Shown: positions 7,309-13,277 of the stretch, piece by piece | Layout: every line of letters starts with the position of its first letter | Position numbering within the stretch: position 1 is the first letter of the stretch | From: GCA-2688265 sp964527395 | GTDB taxonomy: Archaea; Nanobdellota; Nanobdellia; Woesearchaeales; GW2011-AR9 | DNA: 17,494 nucleotides | Assembly (NCBI GenBank): GCA_964527395.1 | Contig: CAZGQD010000030.1 | Coordinates: 1 to 17,494, forward strand | Reading direction: 5' to 3' | Position numbers and translations under genes: made by a program | Notes under the pieces: generated by a model | Told to the model about the DNA's origin: nothing | The model's database searches: none | What the model saw: only the letters and a program-made list of their open reading frames with translations

Positions 7309-7734
7309 ATGAAATTAAGATTAATGAAAGGATATAATGAAAGAAGTTTGAGAATTGAAGTGCCTATGAGTAGAAATGCAGATGATAAGTTTCAAACAAT
7401 TGTGAATACAGTGGTTGCAAATGTAGGTAATAAGAAGGTTGAAGTTTTTGTAGTTCCAATGCAGCCAAATGTTCCTGATAAGAAGAACTTCACTGCTTCA
7501 ATTTGTGTTTGGGACAGAAAGTTGGTGATTTTTAAGAAGACTAAGAAGCCTAAATTGGTTTATGGAATTCAATTAGTATCAGAGGGAAACGATTTCTTTT
7601 CTTTTAATAACAGACAAGCAGTTAGTTACAAAGGAGATGAAGAGATCGCAGAAACAGTGAATAATGCATTAAAAAATGCAGGTTTTACTGTTAGAAAAAT
7701 GCGAAAGACAAATATGTTTTTTAAGGCTAACTGA
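7309..7734 (+). CDS. hypothetical protein
   Basis: I do not recognise this 141-aa protein. It is basic, has no signal peptide or membrane segment, and alternates short beta-like stretches (KKVEVFVVPMQPNVP, FTASICVWDRKLVIFK, LVYGIQLVSEGNDFF) with a helical C-terminus (EEIAETVNNALKNAGF) that ends in a basic patch, VRKMRKTNMFFKAN. The pattern suggests a compact alpha/beta domain. ATG 7309 is supported by a TATA box 27 nt upstream. A strong T-tract follows the stop, so it is probably monocistronic. The flanking methyltransferases have their own promoters and do not inform its role. Confidence 0.7.
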   Translation: MKLRLMKGYNERSLRIEVPMSRNADDKFQTIVNTVVANVGNKKVEVFVVPMQPNVPDKKNFTASICVWDRKLVIFKKTKKPKLVYGIQLVSEGNDFFSFNNRQAVSYKGDEEIAETVNNALKNAGFTVRKMRKTNMFFKAN

Positions 7735-7736
7735 AT

Positions 7737-7777
7737 TTCTTTTTTTTATTTTTGTTGTTTTTTTATTAATGGTTTTT
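7737..7777 (+). terminator. T-tract terminator
   Basis: Directly after the stop at 7734 there are runs of 8, 5, 7 and 6 T with no strong stem. Archaeal RNA polymerase terminates on such tracts. Confidence 0.55.
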
Positions 7778-7788
7778 TCTTGGAAAGA

Positions 7789-7797
7789 TATAAAAAA
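7789..7797 (+). promoter_or_regulatory. TATA box for MnmC-like gene
   Basis: TATAAAAAA is centred about 30 nt before ATG 7822. Confidence 0.55.
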
Positions 7798-7821
7798 GAG
7801 AGTCTTTTGCTTTGAATTACT

Positions 7822-8496
7822 ATGAAAAAAATGCTCACACGGGACGGATCCTATACTTTTGTTAATGAAGAACTTGAACAGTCATACCACTCATTTACAG
7901 GTGCTGTTGAAGAAGCTTTAGAAAAGTATGCTAAACCTTGCAAGATTGCTGAATTGGCTAAGAAGACTGGTGAATCAGGTGGGTCAGGAGTTATTAAGAT
8001 TCTAGATGTAGCTTTTGGAATGGGATACAACAGTGCAATGGCAATTAGTGTTGCACTTGCTGCAAATCCAGATGTTAAGGTTGAGATCGTTGGGCTTGAG
8101 ATTGATCCTGAGATCCTTGACAAAATAGGTTCTCTTTCTCCTAAGATTGCTGGTTATGAAAAATTTCATGTGTTGAATTCAAAGGACCTTTCTTTTTCTT
8201 CTGAGAATCTTAAAGTTTCTGTGCTACTTGGAGATGCCCATGAAACTGTTAAAGGACTTGATGATTTTTCTTTTGATGTATGTTTTTTTGATATGTTTAG
8301 CCCTTCAGTACAACCGCAAATGTGGAGTGAAGAATTGTTTGCATCTGTTTTTAGGGTTTTGAAGAAAGGTGCTGTTCTTTCTACATATAGTTGTGCCAGA
8401 TTGGTGCGTGACAATCTTAAGAAAGTTGGCTTTTCATATGATGATGGGCCTAAGGTTGGGCGTAGAGGGCCTGGGACGCTTGCTTGGAAAGATTGA
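7822..8496 (+). CDS. MnmC-like (DUF752) methyltransferase
   Basis: The protein belongs to the family of the methyltransferase domain of E. coli MnmC, which finishes 5-methylaminomethyl-uridine at tRNA position 34. Here that domain stands alone, without the FAD oxidase half. In its 224 aa the order is: TRDGSYTFVNEELEQSYHS near the N-terminus (the family's substrate-entry segment), SAM motif I LDVAFGMGYNSA (61-72), acidic E93 in IVGLEIDP, LLGDAHE (136-141), the family hallmark FFDMFSPSVQPQMW (155-168) with the conserved Asp, and STYSCARLVRDNLKKVGF, ending in RRGPGTLAW. The family is clear; the tRNA substrate in archaea is inferred. The start is set by the TATA box 30 nt upstream. It converges on the nuclease gene ending at 8524. 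Confidence 0.83.
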   Translation: MKKMLTRDGSYTFVNEELEQSYHSFTGAVEEALEKYAKPCKIAELAKKTGESGGSGVIKILDVAFGMGYNSAMAISVALAANPDVKVEIVGLEIDPEILDKIGSLSPKIAGYEKFHVLNSKDLSFSSENLKVSVLLGDAHETVKGLDDFSFDVCFFDMFSPSVQPQMWSEELFASVFRVLKKGAVLSTYSCARLVRDNLKKVGFSYDDGPKVGRRGPGTLAWKD

Positions 8497-8523
8497 TAAA
8501 GAATTATTTTGTTGCTTAGATCT

Positions 8524-9174
8524 CTAACAGCTTCTGAACCTACTGTTTCCGTTTCTTCTTCTTTTAGATGATTTTTTTCTTTTTACTTTTGCAATTTTAT
8601 TTATATCTTTGAACTCTTCAACTTTTTGATCAAGCATTTCTGAAGAATGGTTCATATATACAAAATTAACAAAAGGAAAGGAAGTTCCTAAAGTATCAGC
8701 GGCTTCTTTTATTTGCCTATTTCTACGTTTTAAGAAGACAATTAAATTTGGATCATAAGCAGGATAAACTTGTCTTAAATATCCATGCTTAACTTCTCTT
8801 TCAATTTGTTTTCTGATTCTATCTATTCCACTTGCTTTTACTTGTGTAGCTAAGCTTATTTCTCTATAGCCCTTTTCTTTGAAACTAAATAGTCCATCAT
8901 ATTCAGATAAAGGTTTATTTTTGTTGTTATATAAACATGGACCTTTACTACTCATTCTTAACTCCAAACCAGAAGCTAAGGTTCTAGGAATATCTGTATC
9001 TATTGTTGCACCAGATCTTACTAACCACATCCTTGCATGGTATTCCATGATATGGCCACGAATTGCATCGTCTGGACCAATTAAAAGTGGTATTTTTCTT
9101 ACATCTAATTCGCTTAAAGATTGATATGTAATTGAATTTGGAGTTAGATATGATAGTAATCTGTTTATTGTCAT
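8524..9174 (-). CDS. PD-(D/E)XK nuclease-like paralog, catalytic Glu replaced by Gln
   Basis: This 216-aa protein is a clear paralog of the gene just upstream (9214-9831): both share LTPxSxTYxxL near the N-terminus, LDVR, G-x-I-x-E (E44), DIPR, EYDGLF and a long helical C-terminal half. The PD-(D/E)XK core would be D93 (in EYDGLF) followed by E-x-K, but here the motif reads LATQVKAS, with Q111 in place of Glu and K113 kept. The Gln is coded by CAA, one base from GAA. In this fold that Glu holds the metal, so cutting is probably lost or weakened, leaving binding. The C-terminus is very basic (KVKRKKSSKRRRNGNSRFRSC, broken here by nothing hydrophobic), fitting nucleic-acid contact. It starts 39 nt after the upstream gene's stop, so the two form one operon. 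Confidence 0.72.
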   Translation of the reverse strand: MTINRLLSYLTPNSITYQSLSELDVRKIPLLIGPDDAIRGHIMEYHARMWLVRSGATIDTDIPRTLASGLELRMSSKGPCLYNNKNKPLSEYDGLFSFKEKGYREISLATQVKASGIDRIRKQIEREVKHGYLRQVYPAYDPNLIVFLKRRNRQIKEAADTLGTSFPFVNFVYMNHSSEMLDQKVEEFKDINKIAKVKRKKSSKRRRNGNSRFRSC

Positions 9175-9213
9175 TTTGTAGTGCTTTGTTTTGTGCTCTT
9201 GGTTTCTAGAAGC

Positions 9214-9831
9214 TTAGCGTCTTCTGCGTTTGTTCTTTGAAATTATTTTTGTTTTTACTTTTTTTTGCCTTAACTTGTATCGCTTGTATTCATTAACTTT
9301 ACCAAGTAAATCTTTTTTTAGGTAATTTGTATTTACAAACCTTAGAAAAGGAAATTCTCTTTCCAATTGACCTAATTGTTCTCTCTTCTTTGGAAAAGTT
9401 GCAGGAATGAAAAGAAACATAAGTGGATCATGGCCTGGATACAAGTTCTGAAGAAAACCATTTTCAGCTTCTTGCCTTAATTTACCAGCAATTCCATTCA
9501 ATTTCCATGATTTTACTTCCACTGCAAATGGAGTACCATCAAAATAAAATAATCCGTCGTATTCTCGTAATACTTCAGATCCACGGTAGATCCCTGGGCC
9601 TTTTCCAGTTTCTCTTAACCTTAGGTCATCGCCCAAGTCCCTTGGTATATCCACATCTAAATTTGCTCCTGCTCTTTCAAGCCAAGAATGTACATAGAAT
9701 TCAGCTATTTCTCCTTTAACAACAGAAAGATCTGTTCTCATATCTGGGAGATCTCTTACATCAAGATTTCTTAAAGGGTGATAAGTTCTAGAACTAGGAG
9801 TCAACCTTTGTAATAATGTATCTATAGCCAT
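9214..9831 (-). CDS. PD-(D/E)XK nuclease-like protein
   Basis: This is a predicted small nuclease of the restriction/Holliday-resolvase-like fold, about 205 aa. Numbered from GTG 9834, the visible core is E45 in GEIAEFYVHSWLERAG (the first-helix Glu), D93 in REYDGLFYF, then E106-V-K108 in PFAVEVKSWK: an intact D...ExK set. The C-terminus is basic (KKVKTKIISKNKRRRR). ATG 9831 is preferred over GTG 9834. A TATA box at 9865-9872 would place the transcript start near 9842, with a leader of about 11 nt. It is first of a two-gene operon with its degenerate paralog. It is not clearly Hjc. A DNA-repair or defence role is possible, but no methylase or helicase partner is nearby. Confidence 0.75.
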   Translation of the reverse strand: MAIDTLLQRLTPSSRTYHPLRNLDVRDLPDMRTDLSVVKGEIAEFYVHSWLERAGANLDVDIPRDLGDDLRLRETGKGPGIYRGSEVLREYDGLFYFDGTPFAVEVKSWKLNGIAGKLRQEAENGFLQNLYPGHDPLMFLFIPATFPKKREQLGQLEREFPFLRFVNTNYLKKDLLGKVNEYKRYKLRQKKVKTKIISKNKRRRR

Positions 9832-9862
9832 CACTTAAGCACTTTTGGCTCTAAATGAAGGT

Positions 9863-9883
9863 CATTTATAAATGTATATACAT
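9863..9883. promoter_or_regulatory. overlapping palindromes in divergent promoter
   Basis: Two perfect 12-bp palindromes share three bases: CATTTATAAATG (9863-9874) and ATGTATATACAT (9872-9883). The first contains the TATA box of the nuclease operon. They lie between that operon and the divergent 41-aa ORF, a position suited to an operator. The sequence is very AT-rich, so chance is a real alternative. Confidence 0.35.
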
Positions 9884-9937
9884 CATATGTATTAGATTCA
9901 AGATACATTAATAATTGTTTATTAATTCTAAAAGAAC

Positions 9938-10063
9938 ATGGGAAATTTTGAAGGATTTGAAGAACTTTTGGAAAGAACTAGGAAATTTGTTAGAGACAAA
10001 AATATTAGTGAAACTGATGTTAAAGAAGCAATAGAAAGATTCAGAAAAAGAAAGAAACTTTAG
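9938..10063 (+). CDS. small hypothetical protein, 41 aa
   Basis: ATG 9938 opens a 41-codon frame starting MGNFEGFEELLERTRKFV and ending ERFRKRKKL. It is strongly charged and would form two amphipathic helices separated by RDKNISETDV, a size and look shared by small DNA-binding or antitoxin-type proteins; no toxin gene adjoins it, so that is only a guess. A TATA-like ATTAATAAT lies about 27 nt upstream. The stop at 10061-10063 is just 2 nt from the convergent stop of bud32, which suggests real gene boundaries on both sides. Confidence 0.5.
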   Translation: MGNFEGFEELLERTRKFVRDKNISETDVKEAIERFRKRKKL

Positions 10064-10065
10064 GT

Positions 10066-10701
10066 CTACTTCTTATTTCTGCCACGCTTTTGGACCTTTT
10101 TTAGTCTGTCTAGAACTTGCAATGCGTTTGGATTGGAAATTTTGTAGCCACTTATTGCTTCTTTGAAAAGTTCAGGATAATGGTCATTGTGCTTGCTTTC
10201 TAAAGCTCTGTCTAGAAGATGCAAATCTACAGCTTTGTCTTCATCTTTGTTTGTGAATTTGGATAGGCCAAAATCAATGAATTTTACAGCCGGATGATCA
10301 TTGCTGTTGTTTGTGTTAGTTGTATTGATCATGTTTGATGTAGTCAAGTCACCGTGAATTATGTCGTTCTTGTGAAGTTCTCCAATGTTCTTGCCAATTC
10401 TGTTAGCTAGTTCTTTATATTCGTCGCTACTGTTTTTATCTTCTAAAGTTTCTCTTAAAGTTTTACCTTCTAAGAAATCCATAGTGATAGTCATTCTTTT
10501 GTCACAGAAATCGTGGAACCTTGGTGCAGGGAAGTTTAAGTCGTTTAGTTTACTAAGTACTTTTGCTTCACGTCTGGTTCTAAACCTTCTTAAAGATTGG
10601 TCAATTTGTGGATGTCTGTAGAGCTTTTGTACTCGCTCTTTGATGACTTTGTCTTTGTCTCTGAAAAGTTTTGCTTCTGCACCTTGCTCGATTAGTTTCA
10701 T
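10066..10701 (-). CDS. bud32: Bud32 (PRPK) kinase/ATPase of the KEOPS complex
   Basis: Bud32 works with Kae1, Pcc1 and Cgi121 to attach threonylcarbamoyl to A37 of ANN-decoding tRNAs (t6A). The 211-aa protein has the compact kinase order: short glycine loop QGAEAKLF (6-13), KERVQKLYRHPQID (21-34), the Arg-rich FRTRREAKVL helix, catalytic IIHGDLTTSNMI (114-125), IDFGLS (142-147, metal-binding Asp) and EDKAVDL (154-160). The usual basic tail follows (KRGRNKK). In many archaea it is fused to Kae1; here it stands alone, and no Kae1 gene is in the window. An Asn/Asp/Thr-rich insert (NTTNTNNSND, 127-136) follows the catalytic loop. The start is 26 nt after a TATA-like box. Confidence 0.92.
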   Translation of the reverse strand: MKLIEQGAEAKLFRDKDKVIKERVQKLYRHPQIDQSLRRFRTRREAKVLSKLNDLNFPAPRFHDFCDKRMTITMDFLEGKTLRETLEDKNSSDEYKELANRIGKNIGELHKNDIIHGDLTTSNMINTTNTNNSNDHPAVKFIDFGLSKFTNKDEDKAVDLHLLDRALESKHNDHYPELFKEAISGYKISNPNALQVLDRLKKVQKRGRNKK

Positions 10702-10722
10702 AGTTTGCTGGTTGTGAGCTTT

Positions 10723-10731
10723 CTTTATTAA
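10723..10731 (-). promoter_or_regulatory. TATA box for bud32
   Basis: Read on the minus strand, TTAATAAAG is centred 26 nt before ATG 10701. A second TATA-like site (GTATATATTC, 10771-10780) lies farther upstream. Confidence 0.45.
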
Positions 10732-10836
10732 GGGTTTTGGTTGGATCTTGGGAAATCATGTGTTTCTAGGGTATATATTCTGATAGTGCTTTTATGGTTT
10801 AGAAAAGTAAATTATAAGTTAAGCTGATTGGATTTT

Positions 10837-11058
10837 GTGGCAAACCCATTTTTAGAAGAATTAAAAAAGAAAAGAGTACTTTATGGATTGATAATTAGTT
10901 TATTTAGTACAGTTGCATTAATTATCGGATTTGTTGGGATAGCAGATTTGATTAGAGAAGATATTACCTGGCTACCAGTAGCAGGATTAACTTATCTTAT
11001 GTTGTTTTGGTGGTTTGTGAGTATAGAAGTGAGGTTGAGAAAAAATGGGAAAAAATAA
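10837..11058 (+). CDS. small two-TM membrane protein
   Basis: This 73-aa protein has two hydrophobic helices: VLYGLIISLFSTVALIIGFVG and, after the loop IADLIREDITW, LPVAGLTYLMLFWWFVSI. It ends in a basic tail, EVRLRKNGKK. GTG 10837 is preferred to TTG 10828 because TTATAA at 10812-10817 is about 22 nt before the GTG and too close to the TTG. Its last 14 nt overlap the start of the next ORF (11045), so translation is probably coupled. The arrangement closely resembles the pair 16560-16781 / 16466-16579: a two-TM protein with a Gly-Lys-Lys tail overlapping a one-TM mini-protein. The family is unknown to me. Confidence 0.62.
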   Translation: MANPFLEELKKKRVLYGLIISLFSTVALIIGFVGIADLIREDITWLPVAGLTYLMLFWWFVSIEVRLRKNGKK

Positions 11059-11146
11059 TGATGGACCTGATCCAGTAGTATTTGTATATTTGATTTTAGC
11101 AATGCTTTTTTTTATAGTGATCGCAAGGATTGCTGGTTGGATTTAG
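11045..11146 (+). CDS. 33-aa single-TM mini-protein
   Basis: ATG 11045 starts inside the preceding two-TM gene (14-nt overlap) and codes for MGKNNDGPDPVV, then one hydrophobic helix and the end ARIAGWI. A polar 10-residue head, a helix of about 18 residues and a terminal Gly-Trp-hydrophobic are also seen in the two 37-aa proteins at 16345 and 16466. Overlap with the upstream gene and the shared pattern support it as real despite its size. Function unknown. Confidence 0.55.
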   Translation: MGKNNDGPDPVVFVYLILAMLFFIVIARIAGWI

Positions 11147-11170
11147 AAAGATCTTCTGAATATTTTCTTT

Positions 11171-11460
11171 CTTCTTCCTTAAAACGGCCAAAATGGACTT
11201 CTTTTGCTCTAAATCGGTAATTTTGGCTTTCTTTTGGTGTTTAACAGTCAAAATGGACTTTATTTCTTATTTAAAGGCTATTTTGACCTCCTTTTGGCTT
11301 GAATCGGTAGAAACAGGCTCCTTTTAGCTTCTAACGGTCAAAATGGGCTTCTTTTGGTGTTTAGTGGTCATTTTGGGCGTTATTTTGGATTTAGGGGCTG
11401 TTTTTGGCTTCTTTTGGCTTAAATCGACTAAAATTGTCTTCTTTTTGGATTTAGAAGGAA
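11171..11460. repeat. array of about ten degenerate 30-bp repeats
   Basis: From 11171 the sequence falls into consecutive 30-bp blocks (11171, 11201, 11231 and so on to a partial block at 11441) with a rough pattern CTTTTGGCTT, TTAACGGTCA, AAATGGGCTT. Blocks 3, 4 and 5 resemble 7, 8 and 9, implying a 120-bp higher-order unit. The core alternates between AAAATGG and TTTTGG, so neighbours can pair: 11187-11194 with 11220-11227, 11247-11254 with 11280-11287, and 11339-11345 with 11369-11375. All frames are broken by stops across the array, so it is not coding. With the element at 11480-11643 it fills the 561-nt gene-free stretch from 11147 to 11707. Confidence 0.75.
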
Positions 11461-11479
11461 GTATTTTATTCCTTTCTTC

Positions 11480-11643
11480 GCACTGTCAGACTTAATTTCG
11501 AGCAAAGCTCTCGTTACTTGGTTCATGCTTCACCAAGTATCGCAGGCGTGACCACTTCGCTGTGATTTTTGCTCCCGTTGGTCACAAAAATGCTCGTTAT
11601 TAGTTAGATTCTTTTAGTGTAATTGCCAGTGAGGAGACAGTGC
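11480..11643. ncRNA. structured intergenic element, copy 2 (candidate ncRNA)
   Basis: This is a longer copy of the 1341-1471 element. GCACTGTC (11480-11487) pairs perfectly with GACAGTGC (11636-11643). Compared with copy 1, the third pair changes from G-C to A-T and the fifth from T-G to T-A, so pairing is kept while bases change. Conserved blocks are 11546-11571, 11585-11598 and 11618-11633. Copy 2 has an extra domain (about 11494-11545) with hairpins GAGC/GCTC and ACTTGGT/ACCAAGT (11516-11522 with 11532-11538). GTGACC (11548-11553) can pair with GGTCAC (11580-11585), competing with the ATTTTTG/CAAAAAT hairpin (11565-11571 with 11585-11591). A T-run follows the 3' arm. Strand not settled. 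Confidence 0.6.
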
Positions 11644-11677
11644 TGTTAATGCTTTTTGCTTTTGAAACAACGAAATC

Positions 11678-11685
11678 TTTATTAG
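11678..11685 (+). promoter_or_regulatory. TATA box for gene at 11708
   Basis: TTTATTAG is centred 27 nt before ATG 11708. The reverse reading (CTAATAAA) could start a minus transcript near 11654, just before element copy 2. Confidence 0.5.
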
Positions 11686-11707
11686 TTTCTGAATTGATTT
11701 TTTTAGT

Positions 11708-11929
11708 ATGGGATTAGTAGATAGACTTTCTGTTGGATATGATCATGGTTTAGAGGATTCTAGAGCTTTGGGAGCATATAGGAGAGATTGGGCGATTAGC
11801 TTTAATGATAGAACTTCGCTTGCTTACTTAGGAATGAAACGTCCAGAATTTAGTCAGCCTTCTGAGTTTGTTGAGAGAGTTGGATATGAAACTTGTCGCT
11901 TTTTGTATGGAGCTTTTCTTGTTTCTTGA
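11708..11929 (+). CDS. small hypothetical protein, 73 aa
   Basis: I do not recognise it. The protein begins MGLVDRLSVGYDHGLEDSRA and is mostly polar, with aromatic residues spread through it (AYRRDWAISFNDRTSLAYLGM, broken at the start by Gly-Ala) and a hydrophobic end, CRFLYGAFLVS. There is no clear membrane helix and no known motif. ATG 11708 fits a leaderless start 27 nt after TTTATTAG. It stands alone between element copy 2 and the three-gene operon at 12050. Confidence 0.55.
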   Translation: MGLVDRLSVGYDHGLEDSRALGAYRRDWAISFNDRTSLAYLGMKRPEFSQPSEFVERVGYETCRFLYGAFLVS

Positions 11930-12049
11930 TCTGCTGTTGTTGCTTTTTGGCTTGTGCATTGTTAGTTGCAAGCATTTATATACAGATTTATCTATTCTAC
12001 TGTTAATAAATACTTAAAAGTAAGATGAATCCTGGAAAGTGGAGTAACA

Positions 12050-12295
12050 ATGGTAGAGCTTGTAAGTTTAAAAAATGTTAGGACTGAAGATAAGTTAATT
12101 CTTCTAAGAGAATTAGGGTATGATTCTGATGGCACTTTTGTTACTGACAAAGAAGGGGAAAAAGTTCACGATAGGTATATTGATGAACCAGTTAGAGTTA
12201 ATAATATGTTAATTCTTCCAGGAAGTACTGTTATTTTAGATGATAACCCCTTAAGTGTAGTTAGCTATCTTGAGGATTTTCCAAATGTCTTCTAA
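12050..12295 (+). CDS. hypothetical protein, first of a three-gene operon
   Basis: The 81-aa product is acidic and has no membrane segment. It has a helical start (EDKLILLRELGYDSDG) and a beta-like second half (EPVRVNNMLILPGSTVILDD). Family unknown. GGAG (12041-12044) lies 5 nt before ATG 12050, and TTAATAAATA (12003-12012) could place the transcript start near 12033, giving a short leader with a Shine-Dalgarno; most other genes here look leaderless. Its last 11 nt overlap the next ORF, so the two are probably translated together. Confidence 0.6.
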   Translation: MVELVSLKNVRTEDKLILLRELGYDSDGTFVTDKEGEKVHDRYIDEPVRVNNMLILPGSTVILDDNPLSVVSYLEDFPNVF

Positions 12296-12995
12296 TGACC
12301 AAAGTCCAATAACAGATGTAGCTGAAGGAATTACTAAAGGACTTATTTCTTGGAGTGAAGAAAAAATAAAGAACTTTGCACAAAATTTTCTTGATAGAAA
12401 GTTAGTATTCATTAATCATCAAGAGACTATTGATCTAGTTAAAGAGCAGCTGAAAAGTGGAGATTGGTCACTTGTTAAACAATATTTGAAAGATTCTGAA
12501 TTGAAAATTCTAGTTCAAATTGGATTAGCACTAAGAAAACTTGAGGCAAAACCAGATAAAGTTCAGGATTTAAGAACAAAAGTGCTTAATAAATATGGTT
12601 CTAGAGGATTGCATATAGCTCAAGTTGTGCAAAATGGAATTTTAACAGAATTTATTGGGACTATTGCAAGTAAGGTCCACTCTGGTTCAGAAATAATTGA
12701 GAGAGTAGAAAATCTTTTGTTAAATGTTGATAAATTTATTTTGTTTATTAAAAAGGATGATTTAGTGGATAAGAAAATTAGTGAAATCAAGATCAGACTT
12801 CAAGCAAATAACCCTGATGCAATAATATTATTTAGTTTTAAATCAGCTGTAGGGATATGTAAAAAGATAAAAGAAACACTTGAAGATGATTTGATCGATT
12901 ACTCTATTGAATCTAAAGAAGAAAAGAATAGATATTTAGTTTTTATTTTTAGAAGAGTTGTTGATATTTTTTGTGAAAAAGAAGGGAATTATTAA
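12285..12995 (+). CDS. hypothetical helical protein
   Basis: The 236-aa protein is predicted to be mostly helical, with no signal peptide, membrane segment or motif I can name. A middle section (about 115-160) has GILTEFIGTIASKV and LLLNVDKFILFIKKDDLV. The C-terminal third reads like alternating beta and helix (DAIILFSFKSAVGICKKI, DLIDYSIESKEEKNRYLVFI) and ends in FEC-type charged residues. ATG 12285 (MSSNDQSP) is preferred over TTG 12270, with GAGG at 12272-12275 as a possible Shine-Dalgarno 9 nt away. It overlaps the upstream gene by 11 nt and ends 1 nt before the next start: a tight operon of three unknown genes. Confidence 0.62.
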   Translation: MSSNDQSPITDVAEGITKGLISWSEEKIKNFAQNFLDRKLVFINHQETIDLVKEQLKSGDWSLVKQYLKDSELKILVQIGLALRKLEAKPDKVQDLRTKVLNKYGSRGLHIAQVVQNGILTEFIGTIASKVHSGSEIIERVENLLLNVDKFILFIKKDDLVDKKISEIKIRLQANNPDAIILFSFKSAVGICKKIKETLEDDLIDYSIESKEEKNRYLVFIFRRVVDIFCEKEGNY

Positions 12996-12996
12996 A

Positions 12997-13272
12997 ATGG
13001 CAAGTTATACTACTTACAGAGTTGAGATACTACATGGTTCTGAACAAAGTCAGGAGATTTATAATGGTAGATCTCTTGATGATGCTAGATCTGCTATTGG
13101 TGCTTCTGGAACCTATAGACTGAGTACTTATACAATTGAAGCTGCTGATGGACCACTACGAATGAAGTCTGCTTTGCATGTTGATGGAAGAATTATTTCT
13201 ACAGATGACGATGTTTTAAGTATGGGTGACTATAGAGCTCTAGAAAAGTTAGTTAATGAACATGGGAATTGA
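12997..13272 (+). CDS. hypothetical protein, third gene of the operon
   Basis: The 91-aa product starts MASYTTYRVEILHGSEQSQE. It looks like a small alpha/beta domain: a beta strand, a helix (RSLDDARSAIG), a strand pair (YRLSTYTIEAADGPLRM, ALHVDGRIIST) and a C-terminal helix. There is no known family match by eye. ATG 12997 comes 1 nt after the previous stop; a longer reading from TTG 12958 is out of frame with, and inside, that gene and is rejected. AGGG about 10 nt upstream may act as a weak Shine-Dalgarno. It converges on the next gene with a 5-nt gap. Confidence 0.6.
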   Translation: MASYTTYRVEILHGSEQSQEIYNGRSLDDARSAIGASGTYRLSTYTIEAADGPLRMKSALHVDGRIISTDDDVLSMGDYRALEKLVNEHGN

Positions 13273-13277
13273 TCTGC

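Noticed and set aside
11171..11460. 30-bp period suggesting a CRISPR array
   Set aside because: The units are contiguous and all degenerate; there is no alternation of identical repeats and unique spacers, and no cas genes.
11342..11494. Hydrophobic plus-strand ORF of about 50 codons starting MGFFWCLVVIL
   Set aside because: It is a by-product of the T-rich 30-bp array; the same frame is stopped in earlier units and it runs into structured element copy 2. No promoter or Shine-Dalgarno.
12025..12081. Possible 18-aa leader peptide (MNPGKWSNNGRACKFKKC) before the 12050 gene
   Set aside because: It overlaps the Shine-Dalgarno and start of the real gene in another frame, and no attenuator-type structure or regulatory codon run is seen.
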